From an archaeon (GTDB lineage: Archaea; Hydrothermarchaeota; Hydrothermarchaeia; Hydrothermarchaeales; JALUUU01): a DNA stretch of 11,456 nt. The stretch covers positions 1 to 11,456 of the forward strand of contig JALUUU010000101.1 in assembly GCA_027021185.1 (NCBI GenBank), written 5' to 3'. Positions 1 through 5,909 of the stretch are shown in pieces (position 1 is the stretch's first letter; each line of letters starts with the position of its first letter). The notes beneath the pieces were generated by a model. The model had not been told where the DNA came from, searched no databases, and worked only from the letters and a program-made list of their open reading frames with translations. A program made the translations under genes and the position numbers.

Positions 1-1
1 A

Positions 2-463
2 GATAGGGGGAGCGAGGTTGAGATATACCTGATGGAATCCAGTTTTTGCCAGCTTGAATACCTAGAGAACTATGACGAGGCGGATATTGCCTCAGATATT
101 ATAAATGAACTCGGAACCCCTGATGAGCTGAGAGGAAGGCTGGTGGAAATAAGAATATCTCAGCTTGAGAGAGGTCTTTCACAATTGGCGAGAGATGTTC
201 GGAGGGCCCTTAAAGAAAAAGGAGTCGCGAAAAAAGTCATCGATTCCCTTGAGTTTGAAATCCAGGATTTTGGCTACTTCCCTGCTATGCACGGCATGGC
301 CGATGCAGAAGTGGTTACTGGTTATCCTGATGTTGAGTTGGTTATAACCTCCCAAGATGGGTTTGAGTTTACCTGGCCCTTGGACGTTTATTCTCTCAGG
401 GAGCTTTTGGATTTAGATACAGACAGCTTGGTCCAAGAGCTATTGAGAAAACTCAAAAATTAA
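2..463 (+). CDS. Unrecognised protein, 5' end probably outside the window
   Basis: The frame is open from the first bases of the window to TAA at 461-463. The first ATG is at 32, but the residues before it (including SEVEIYL) look like normal coding sequence, and there is no good ribosome binding site close to position 32. The gene may therefore begin left of the window. From ATG 32 it would be 143 residues. The visible protein is acidic and soluble, with no membrane segment. The first half is rich in predicted helix (charged Glu/Arg/Lys around residues 15-75). The second half has a strand-like stretch ending in a PDVELVITSQDGFEF-type segment, followed by a Leu/Asp-rich C-terminal helix. I recognise no family or motif and assign no function. 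It is convergent with the next gene, with only 7 bp between stop codons. Confidence 0.6.
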   Translation, partial: DRGSEVEIYLMESSFCQLEYLENYDEADIASDIINELGTPDELRGRLVEIRISQLERGLSQLARDVRRALKEKGVAKKVIDSLEFEIQDFGYFPAMHGMADAEVVTGYPDVELVITSQDGFEFTWPLDVYSLRELLDLDTDSLVQELLRKLKN

Positions 464-470
464 TGCTGTT

Positions 471-698
471 CTATGATAGAACGGAATCGTTGTAGTAGGC
501 ATCCACCCATGTTTCATAGTGCTCACACTTAAAGGGGTTTTCGACATAGTTGTTAGTGATTCTGCACCTGTAAATGATGTAAAGATCAACCCCTACCAGG
601 TCTAGCTGATCTTCCTCGGCATAAAACCCCCTAAAAAACTGCCTATTGGGTGTGCAGTACCTCTTAGAGAACTTACAACTCTTACATAGAACTTCCAT
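471..698 (-). CDS. Small cysteine-containing protein, possible metal-binding, unknown function
   Basis: 75 residues. The start is pinned: an in-frame TAG lies at 710-708, just upstream of the only ATG. The N-terminus has a CxxC pair (Cys5, Cys8), a third Cys at 15 (in a CTPNR context), and further cysteines at 45 (YRCR) and 58 (FKCEHY). Four or five cysteines plus His60 in so short a soluble protein fit a zinc or iron site, but that is inference. The aromatic and charged composition looks like real protein. There is no clear Shine-Dalgarno. A T/A-rich TATA-like stretch at about 735-745 would place a transcript start only some 15 nt upstream of the ATG, so the leader may be very short. I do not recognise the family. 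The gene could be a chance open frame, but the tight fit between neighbours and the Cys pattern favour a real gene. Confidence 0.5.
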   Translation of the reverse strand: MEVLCKSCKFSKRYCTPNRQFFRGFYAEEDQLDLVGVDLYIIYRCRITNNYVENPFKCEHYETWVDAYYNDSVLS

Positions 699-812
699 TT
701 TTGATGTCTAGGCACGAGATTTGATAGATAATGTGGTTTCCCCTTAAAAACTATTTGCGAGAAAAAGGTAATATTCACGTAATAAAGCATTAGTGGGCAT
801 GGTGTTATAGGC

Positions 813-1373
813 ATGCTGTATAAAGAAATTCTTCCAGGGAAACTAGTTAGAGAGGGACAGGAAAAAGAGGAGGATGAACGGATACTTCTCGGTGTTATAT
901 CAGATACCCATGTTCCCACCCGAGCGAAAGCAGTGCCTGGGGAGGTTTTCCAAATTTTTGAGAAAGCGAGATATATAATTCACGCAGGAGACATTGTCGA
1001 TCTCTCTGTTATACAGGAATTAGAGAGGATTGCCCCTGTTGTGGCTGTGAAAGGAAACATGGACCTCGTTGCCGTGAGGGAGAGGTATCCTTACGTCGAC
1101 TCCATCGAAGTTTTAGGATGGAGGATAGGTGTCGTTCATGATGGAATACCGGCGTTGCGTAAAGGAAAACTGAAAAAGCTAGCTAAGAAAAACGGTTTCG
1201 ATGTCCTGGTCTTTGGCCACAGCCACAGGGGTGTTGTAAAGATAGAGGATGGAATTCTATTTATCAATCCAGGTTCGCCAACTCGTCCATTGCTTTCAAA
1301 GCCGTCAGTCGGTATTTTGGAGGTTACCAAGAAAAAGATCCATGCGGAGATAAGAGTGATAGGGAAGGAATAA
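813..1373 (+). CDS. YfcE/MJ0936-family metallophosphoesterase (phosphodiesterase)
   Basis: 186 residues. The calcineurin-like metallophosphoesterase signature is complete and in order: ISDTH (Asp31, His33), HAGD (Asp60), KGNMD (Asn82), VHD (His109), FGHSHR (His136, His138) and NPGSPTRP (152-159). These residues bind the two metal ions in the YfcE/MJ0936 family, whose members hydrolyse phosphodiesters in vitro with Mn or Ni and whose cellular substrate is generally unknown. It is probably cytosolic. Family members usually begin a few residues before ISDTH, whereas this frame adds a charged stretch of about 22 residues. The only in-frame start is ATG 813, preceded by a weak GGTG at 801-804. A better SD-like run (GAGGAGG, 867-873) lies inside the frame with no standard start after it. 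The gene is divergent from the small Cys protein. Function is confident at family level only. Confidence 0.9.
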   Translation: MLYKEILPGKLVREGQEKEEDERILLGVISDTHVPTRAKAVPGEVFQIFEKARYIIHAGDIVDLSVIQELERIAPVVAVKGNMDLVAVRERYPYVDSIEVLGWRIGVVHDGIPALRKGKLKKLAKKNGFDVLVFGHSHRGVVKIEDGILFINPGSPTRPLLSKPSVGILEVTKKKIHAEIRVIGKE

Positions 1374-1454
1374 TCTGGTATAATGTTCCATCTTATTGGA
1401 AGACAAATATGCTTGGATTTGAGTAAATGAATTTGCTCTGAGATATCTCATACG

Positions 1455-1470
1455 AAAAAATTTTTAAAGT
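1455..1470 (+). promoter_or_regulatory. Probable archaeal TATA box for the small membrane protein
   Basis: An A-rich run followed by TTTTTAAAG (1461-1469) matches an archaeal BRE/TATA arrangement. A transcript start about 25 bp downstream would fall at roughly 1485-1490, immediately before the coding start. This rests on motif and spacing only. Confidence 0.35.
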
Positions 1471-1493
1471 TAGCAATAGTGGGAGGTGTGAAT

Positions 1494-1838
1494 ATGAATC
1501 TGAGTCTCTGGGGCATTGCACTCATCGTCTTCTTGATGAACGTGCCCTTCGGCTATTGGCGAGAAAACACAATGAGGTTTTCATATCAGTGGTTTTTGTC
1601 GATTCATATTCCTGTACCTATAATAATAGCCTTCCGCGTATTTGCGGGAATAGGATGGTACTACGTCACTTTCCCTGTTCTTGCGGGGGCATTCTTCCTG
1701 GGTCAGCTTATTGGGGGAAAGATACACTCGCTTTTGGTAAGATACGCTGGGACGCAGGTATCCTCCTGTCTTTTCCTAGATCTTGTAAAAATCGCAAACA
1801 CCTATAGATCCGGTAAAGACGGGGCCCAGCAGCCCTGA
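1494..1838 (+). CDS. Small integral membrane protein, unknown function
   Basis: 114 residues from ATG 1494. This start is preferred over the in-frame GTGs at 1479 and 1488 because a strong GGAGGTG (1482-1488) lies at the right distance. Three hydrophobic segments are visible, at about residues 3-19, 33-54 and 56-76. A polar, aromatic loop between the first two contains NVPFGYWRE and FSYQWF, followed by IHIPVP. A Gly-rich GQLIGGK turn follows the third segment. The C-terminus (SSCLFLDLVK and a charged tail) appears to face the cytoplasm. From memory, small archaeal and bacterial proteins with a PFGYWR...QWFL...H.PVP pattern exist as uncharacterised proteins, but I cannot name the family. It ends 11 bp from the stop of the convergent NHL gene. 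No functional call is made. Confidence 0.75.
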   Translation: MNLSLWGIALIVFLMNVPFGYWRENTMRFSYQWFLSIHIPVPIIIAFRVFAGIGWYYVTFPVLAGAFFLGQLIGGKIHSLLVRYAGTQVSSCLFLDLVKIANTYRSGKDGAQQP

Positions 1839-1849
1839 GTTCGGGTTAA

Positions 1850-2406
1850 TCATCGGTATATCCTATATATGAGCTGGGGGATCAGGGCAATTATGGCCAC
1901 TACACTCGGGCCGCAGATCCCTTTTCCCTGTCTTTTCTCTGCAGACCCCGGAGTTGGCGCTGTTACAGATGGCTGGGATTCTGGTGAGGTTTTGCTTTTG
2001 GACGATGCAGGTGCCATCGGAGAAAAAACTTGGACCCTGGTGTTGCCTCGATCCGACACATAAACATTGCCGTCTTCATCCACAGCTATCCCAACAGGTT
2101 TGTTGAGTTGTCCTTGTTTGTTTCCTTCTGTTCCCATTTTGTTATGAATTGTCCGTTGTTGGTGAATTTCTGGATTCGGTGGTTGCCTCTATCAGCCACG
2201 TAGACGTTGCCATCCCTGTCCACGGCTATTCCGCTAGGTTCATTGAACTGTCCATTCCCCGCTCCTGCAACTCCCCACTCAGCTATAAAGACATATTCAT
2301 CGAGGGAGGCCTCAGCAGAGGGTATAGCCATCAGGCCTAAAGCCAAGACTAAAACGGAAGCTTTGGAATTTAGCTCGAGTTTTAATTTAGATAATAGACT
2401 AGTCAT
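1850..2406 (-). pseudogene. NHL-repeat surface protein with CGP-type C-terminal anchor, interrupted by a one-base frameshift
   Basis: Two overlapping frames make one protein. The first (2406-2086) starts at ATG 2406 behind a GGGGAGG at about 2414-2420. It has a signal-type hydrophobic segment (residues about 16-33, ending near SAEA) and a first NHL repeat (GIAVDRDGNVYVADRGNHRI). Its frame then leaves the repeat pattern after FITKW. The second (2137-1850) carries on exactly from that point with GTEGNKQGQLNKP and a second NHL repeat (GIAVDEDGNVYVSDRGNTRV). A Ser/Pro/Thr-rich linker follows, then a C-terminal ICGPSVVAIIALIP segment and basic tail. That ending resembles the CGP-CTERM surface-sorting signal known in Thermococcales. 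One extra G in the GGG run at 2133-2135 would restore a single frame of about 185 codons. Only two NHL repeats are present, too few to close a propeller alone. It may be a sequencing error, a recent mutation or a decaying gene. The product would be exported and anchored outside the cell. Confidence 0.75.
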
Positions 2407-2484
2407 CCCTTATCCTCCCCATCTTTCTTCACCGTCATTTTATCACCTACTAGTAACATGGACCTCCATAGTATAAGAAAATAG

Positions 2485-2514
2485 TTTTTAATTATTAAAA
2501 AATATTTTTAATTA
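2485..2514. repeat. AT-rich direct and inverted repeat in a divergent promoter region
   Basis: TTTTTAATTA occurs at 2485-2494 and again at 2505-2514, exactly 20 bp apart, about two helical turns. Nested within is an inverted repeat with perfect 8-bp arms, ATTAAAAA at 2494-2501 and TTTTTAAT at 2505-2512, separated by 3 bp. It lies between the divergent NHL and lipoprotein genes, so a shared operator is possible. AT-rich composition alone could also produce it. Confidence 0.35.
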
Positions 2515-2570
2515 ATAAAGTCGTCATTGAATAGATGGTGGGGAGTAATTTAAAAGTTGCCGGGAGTACT

Positions 2571-2590
2571 GAAAAAGAAAGTTTTATAAC
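2571..2590 (+). promoter_or_regulatory. BRE/TATA promoter of the lipoprotein gene
   Basis: A purine-rich BRE-like stretch (GAAAAAGAAA, 2571-2580) is followed directly by GTTTTATAAC (2581-2590), a good archaeal TATA box. A start about 25 bp downstream would give a leader of roughly 20 nt that contains the GGGGGAAGG ribosome binding site at about 2618-2626 before ATG 2630. Confidence 0.55.
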
Positions 2591-2629
2591 GCCAGCTTCT
2601 ATTAACTATTTGTTAGCGGGGGAAGGCGG

Positions 2630-4057
2630 ATGACACATAGAAAAGTGTTGATTGTCAACAATACTTATAACAGAAACCTGTTGCTGATTTTTTGCGCTGT
2701 TATTTTTGGAGTTATCCTCCCAGGATGCATAGGGGAAGAACCTGAAAAGCCTGCAAAGATTGAAGCTCCTCCGTCATCATCCCCATCCCCCTCGCAGCCC
2801 CCATCACCTGCACCCCAATTAGATACCACGCCTCCCCCTGCCATTGGGGGATTATTGGCCTGGAATGCCTACGATGGGAAGGTAGATCTGCGATGGGGCA
2901 AAAGCGATGTCGAAGACTTTGCCTCTTATAATATCTACATCAGCAAGAAGGAAATAACGGACGTTACGGGCATGACGCCTATTCAAATAAAAGACATATC
3001 CACGAACACCTATCAGGTGGCCAATCTCAGCAACGGTGCAAAGTACTACTTCGCCGTGACCGTTGTAGATAAAAGCGGCAATGAGAACTCTAAGGTAGCC
3101 AGTGTATATGCAACACCCACAGCGATGCCCAGAGGAGCATCCGACCCTGAGATAGAGGTAAACATTTATCGCTCAGATAAGGCATGGGCGGGTACAACGT
3201 TGCTGCCAGACAATCACAGAACAGGAAGGCCCAGGGTGATAGAGGTTAACATGCTGGGAGAAATTATCTGGGAGTACCAGCTCCCGGAAACCCTGAGGCA
3301 ATACACAAATCCTGGCTTCGACGTAGAGCTCTTGCCTAACAACAACTTACTACTCCTCCTACCCCGCAAGGGCGTATTTGAGATTAATCGCAAGGGCGAA
3401 ATCGTTTGGAAATATCTGGACGCCAAAGTATCCCACGACGCAGACCGTCTGCCTAATGGGAACACCCTGGTTGCATTTGGCAACGAAGACAAGATAAGCG
3501 ATGCCCAGGTAAAAGAGGTCAACCGGAAGGGAGAGGTTGTATGGAAATGGCACGCAGGAGACCATTTTAACAAAGAACCATTCAGGGATATTTATCGACA
3601 GGGCTGGACCCATACAAATGCTGTTCTCAGGCTATCAAACGGCAACACCCTGATCAGCCTGAGAAATTTCAACTTCTTGGTCGAGGTGGATCCCCAGGGC
3701 ATGATAGTCAGGACTATAGGAGAGGGGGTTTTAAAGAGGCAGCACGACCCTGAGATTCTTCCTAATGGAAATATACTCCTCGCGAATCACCGCAGGCCTC
3801 ACAGCGCTGTGGAGATAGACCCGTCAACAGGCAGGATCGTATGGGAATATCCGATGCCCGATCCAAGCACGTGGCCCGTGAGAGACGCCAACAGACTGCC
3901 TAATGGCAATACTCTGATAACGGCGGCGACAAAAATAGTAGAGGTAACTTCAGACGGAGAAGTGGTCTGGCAGCTCGTGCTTAAGGGGGTGGATATAAAG
4001 AGAGAAGAGGGAGCCGAGCGGGGATTCTACAAGGCCGAGAGGATTGCTCCAAGATAA
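2630..4057 (+). CDS. Surface lipoprotein with FN3 domain and arylsulfotransferase-like beta-propeller
   Basis: 475 residues. It has a basic N-terminus, a hydrophobic segment (about 17-31) and a lipobox ending LPGC with Cys33, so it is probably a lipid-anchored extracellular protein. A Pro/Ser-rich spacer follows (about 44-70), then a fibronectin type III domain (about 70-162, with YNIYIS, a TYQVANLSNG turn and YYFAVTVVDKSGNE). Residues about 175-470 are a repeated beta-sheet domain with blades marked by LPNGNTL or close variants (274-280, 335-341, 377-383, 423-429) and by GEIVW/GEVVW strands. Histidines before the blades (SHDADRLPNGN, WTHTNAVLRLSNGN, RQHDPEILPNGN) fit the arylsulfotransferase (ASST)-type propeller family. 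Some members of that family transfer sulfate between phenols, but many archaeal relatives have no known activity, so activity is not claimed. It is divergent from the NHL protein, which is also an exported propeller-type protein. Its C-terminus is convergent with phoU across 29 bp. Confidence 0.85.
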   Translation: MTHRKVLIVNNTYNRNLLLIFCAVIFGVILPGCIGEEPEKPAKIEAPPSSSPSPSQPPSPAPQLDTTPPPAIGGLLAWNAYDGKVDLRWGKSDVEDFASYNIYISKKEITDVTGMTPIQIKDISTNTYQVANLSNGAKYYFAVTVVDKSGNENSKVASVYATPTAMPRGASDPEIEVNIYRSDKAWAGTTLLPDNHRTGRPRVIEVNMLGEIIWEYQLPETLRQYTNPGFDVELLPNNNLLLLLPRKGVFEINRKGEIVWKYLDAKVSHDADRLPNGNTLVAFGNEDKISDAQVKEVNRKGEVVWKWHAGDHFNKEPFRDIYRQGWTHTNAVLRLSNGNTLISLRNFNFLVEVDPQGMIVRTIGEGVLKRQHDPEILPNGNILLANHRRPHSAVEIDPSTGRIVWEYPMPDPSTWPVRDANRLPNGNTLITAATKIVEVTSDGEVVWQLVLKGVDIKREEGAERGFYKAERIAPR

Positions 4058-4086
4058 GGCTGTGAATGAGTGGCCTCGACGATACT

Positions 4087-4740
4087 TTACTTGATCCAAA
4101 TCCTCTCCCCTGTTATCATATAGTAAATCCGGGAACCGGTTTTAGCAGCTATATCGCCCATGCGCTCAAGGTACCTGGCGGCGAAGAGAAGGTCTGTGGC
4201 GTCGTCTATTGTTCGGGGGTCTTTCATCATGAAGGTGAGGAGTTCGCGGTACACCTGGTCATACAGGGCGTCGATGTGGTCATCCTTCTCCTGATGGCCT
4301 TTTATTTCTCTGGCGTCCCAAGTGATTATCGCCTCATTGTTTATCCGTATCATCTTCTGAGTCATCTCGGCCATCCGGGGGATGTCTATTAAGGGTTTTA
4401 GAAGTGGCTTTTCCTCATACTTTCTTGCTATATCAGCGATTTTCTGGGCAAGGTCGCAAATGCGCTCGTAGTTGTCTGAGATCTTGATCATGGTAGCGAT
4501 GAATCGCAGGTCTTTAGCCACTGGCTGCTGGAGGGCAGTGATTTTAAAGCAGTTATCGTCTATCTTCAGATTCAGGAGGTCGCTCTCTTCCTCCAGCTTA
4601 TCCACTTCTGCGGCCAACTCTAAATCTCTCTCCTTAAGAGACTTTACGGCCAGAGAAATCGCCTCGCAGGCCATTCCGGCGATTTTAATAACGTCATCTT
4701 TAATCTCTTTCAAACCCTCGTCCAAGGCTCTCCTAACCAT
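4087..4740 (-). CDS. phoU: PhoU, phosphate transport accessory/regulatory protein
   Basis: 217 residues, the usual length for PhoU, made of two three-helix PhoU repeats. Each repeat carries the acidic metal-associated helix pattern: LRFIATMIKISDNYERICD (about 78-96) in the first half, and DLLFAARYLERMGDIA (about 183-198) in the second. The bacterial HATNIAE-like ending of the second motif is here IAAKTGSRIYYMITGE. PhoU proteins act in the cytoplasm, dampening Pst uptake and, in bacteria, signalling phosphate status to a sensor kinase. No kinase is present here. It is the last gene of the pst operon, starting 4 nt after the arsC-like stop, and its GAGGTGA (4744-4750) overlaps the end of the upstream gene. 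That implies coupled translation. Confidence 0.95.
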   Translation of the reverse strand: MVRRALDEGLKEIKDDVIKIAGMACEAISLAVKSLKERDLELAAEVDKLEEESDLLNLKIDDNCFKITALQQPVAKDLRFIATMIKISDNYERICDLAQKIADIARKYEEKPLLKPLIDIPRMAEMTQKMIRINNEAIITWDAREIKGHQEKDDHIDALYDQVYRELLTFMMKDPRTIDDATDLLFAARYLERMGDIAAKTGSRIYYMITGERIWIK

Positions 4741-4744
4741 TATT

Positions 4745-5149
4745 TCACCTCATGAGTTCCGAGATCAGGTCCATAACCTTATCAGCTATTTGCTCTCTGA
4801 TCTCTCTAACTTTTTCCAGGGACAGGTCCTTCGGATCCTCTATCTTCCAGTCATCTAGCTTTGTTTTATCTTTGAGTAAAAAAGCCGGGCAGGAGCTTTC
4901 ATTTAAGCAGCCCATAGTGATTATTTTGTCGGCTTCCTCAACCATCTCGGGGGTGAGCTTCTTAGGTTTTGCCGTGCTTATGTCAAGCCCTATCTCTCTC
5001 ATAACCTCTACAGTTTTCCGGCTTACACGCGCCGCGGGCCTGGTACCTGCGCTCATAGCTTGCATATTCTTCGGCGCGACGTGGTTGAAAATCGCCTCGG
5101 CCATCTGACTCCTCCCTGAGTTGCCCACACATACGAAAAGAACTTTCAT
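4745..5149 (-). CDS. arsC: Low-molecular-weight phosphatase / ArsC-type arsenate reductase
   Basis: 134 residues, typical for the family. The N-terminal P-loop CVGNSGRS (Cys7 to Ser14) is the CX5RS active site of low-molecular-weight tyrosine phosphatases. Two more cysteines, Cys81 (ITMGC) and Cys87 (SSCP), and Asp105 in the WKIEDP loop correspond to the second and third redox cysteines and general-acid Asp of thioredoxin-coupled ArsC (10, 82, 89 and 105 in the pI258 enzyme). The whole set suggests arsenate reductase rather than a plain tyrosine phosphatase. However, the 81-87 spacing is one shorter than in pI258, and electron donor and substrate are unproven. The gene sits between pstB and phoU. 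Its ATG shares one base with the pstB stop (TGATG), with no strong SD, so it is probably translated by coupling. I recall, without checking, a similar pst/arsC neighbourhood in Archaeoglobus. Phosphoprotein dephosphorylation is the alternative role. Confidence 0.85.
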   Translation of the reverse strand: MKVLFVCVGNSGRSQMAEAIFNHVAPKNMQAMSAGTRPAARVSRKTVEVMREIGLDISTAKPKKLTPEMVEEADKIITMGCLNESSCPAFLLKDKTKLDDWKIEDPKDLSLEKVREIREQIADKVMDLISELMR

Positions 5150-5904
5150 CAGCCAAATCTCCCTGTAATATAATTCTCTGTAAGCTCTCTATCAGGCTTC
5201 TCAAAAAGCTTTTTAGTCGTGTCGTATTCGATTAGCTCCCCCAGGTAGAGAAACGCTGTGTAGTCGCTCACCCTGGCCGCCTGTTGCATGTTGTGGGTAA
5301 CGATGACCACAGTATAGCTCTTCTTTAACTCGGTTATAAGGTCCTCGATTTTCACAGTGGCCAGAGGATCCAGAGCTGAGCAGGGTTCATCGAAGAGGAT
5401 GATTTCAGGATCAACCGCCAGGGCTCTCGCTATGCACAGGCGCTGCTGCTGTCCTCCTGATAGGCTGAGGGCATTATCATTAAGCCTGTGGCTGACCTCT
5501 TCCCAGAGAGATGCCTCCTTGAGGCTTTCCTCGACTATTGAGTCAAGCCTGCTTTTATCTCTGACTCCATGGATCCGAGGGCCGTAGGCTATGTTTTCGT
5601 AGATGCTCTTGGGAAAAGGATTGGGCTTCTGAAAAACCATCCCGACGCGTTTGCGGAGTTCCACAGGATTGGCTCGGTATATGTTCACGCCGTTGATCAA
5701 GATCTCCCCCTCTAATCTAAAATTATCTATAAAGTCGTTCATACGGTTAAAGCACCGTATGAGGGTTGATTTTCCGCATCCACTGGGGCCTATTATGGCG
5801 GTGACCCGGTTCTTCTTTATGGTCATGTTTATGTCCTTCAAGGCATGGTTTGAGCCGTAGTAGGCGTTGAGGTTTCTCACATCGATGGTACTATCGGGGG
5901 CCAT
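5149..5904 (-). CDS. pstB: PstB, phosphate ABC transporter ATP-binding subunit
   Basis: 251 residues from ATG 5904. A GTG at 5916 would add four residues and overlap pstA, but GGTGA at 5914-5910 lies 5 nt before ATG 5904, and nothing SD-like precedes the GTG. All ABC ATPase motifs are present: Walker A GPSGCGKST (about 39-47), Q-loop in GMVFQKPNPFP (about 88-98), signature LSGGQQQR (about 148-155), Walker B IILFDEP (about 168-174) and the H-loop histidine in VTHNM (about 204). The FQKPNPFPKSIYENIAYGPR stretch and the NYITGRFG ending are characteristic of PstB among ABC ATPases. It works as a dimer on the inner face of the PstCA channel, hydrolysing ATP to import phosphate. It overlaps the arsC-like start by one base. 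Confidence 0.97.
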   Translation of the reverse strand: MAPDSTIDVRNLNAYYGSNHALKDINMTIKKNRVTAIIGPSGCGKSTLIRCFNRMNDFIDNFRLEGEILINGVNIYRANPVELRKRVGMVFQKPNPFPKSIYENIAYGPRIHGVRDKSRLDSIVEESLKEASLWEEVSHRLNDNALSLSGGQQQRLCIARALAVDPEIILFDEPCSALDPLATVKIEDLITELKKSYTVVIVTHNMQQAARVSDYTAFLYLGELIEYDTTKKLFEKPDRELTENYITGRFG

Positions 5905-5909
5905 ATCAC

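Noticed and set aside
602..919. Minus-strand frame crossing the phosphodiesterase start and the small Cys protein
   Set aside because: It overlaps two better-supported genes and has no ribosome binding site or recognisable motif.
2125..2140. Programmed -1 ribosomal frameshift in the NHL gene
   Set aside because: No X XXY YYZ slippery heptamer is present in the zero frame and no obvious downstream structure was seen. A one-base loss in a G run is simpler.
2485..2530. AT-rich segment as a replication origin
   Set aside because: No G-rich origin-recognition-box repeats and no cdc6/orc1 gene are seen nearby. A divergent promoter explains the AT content.
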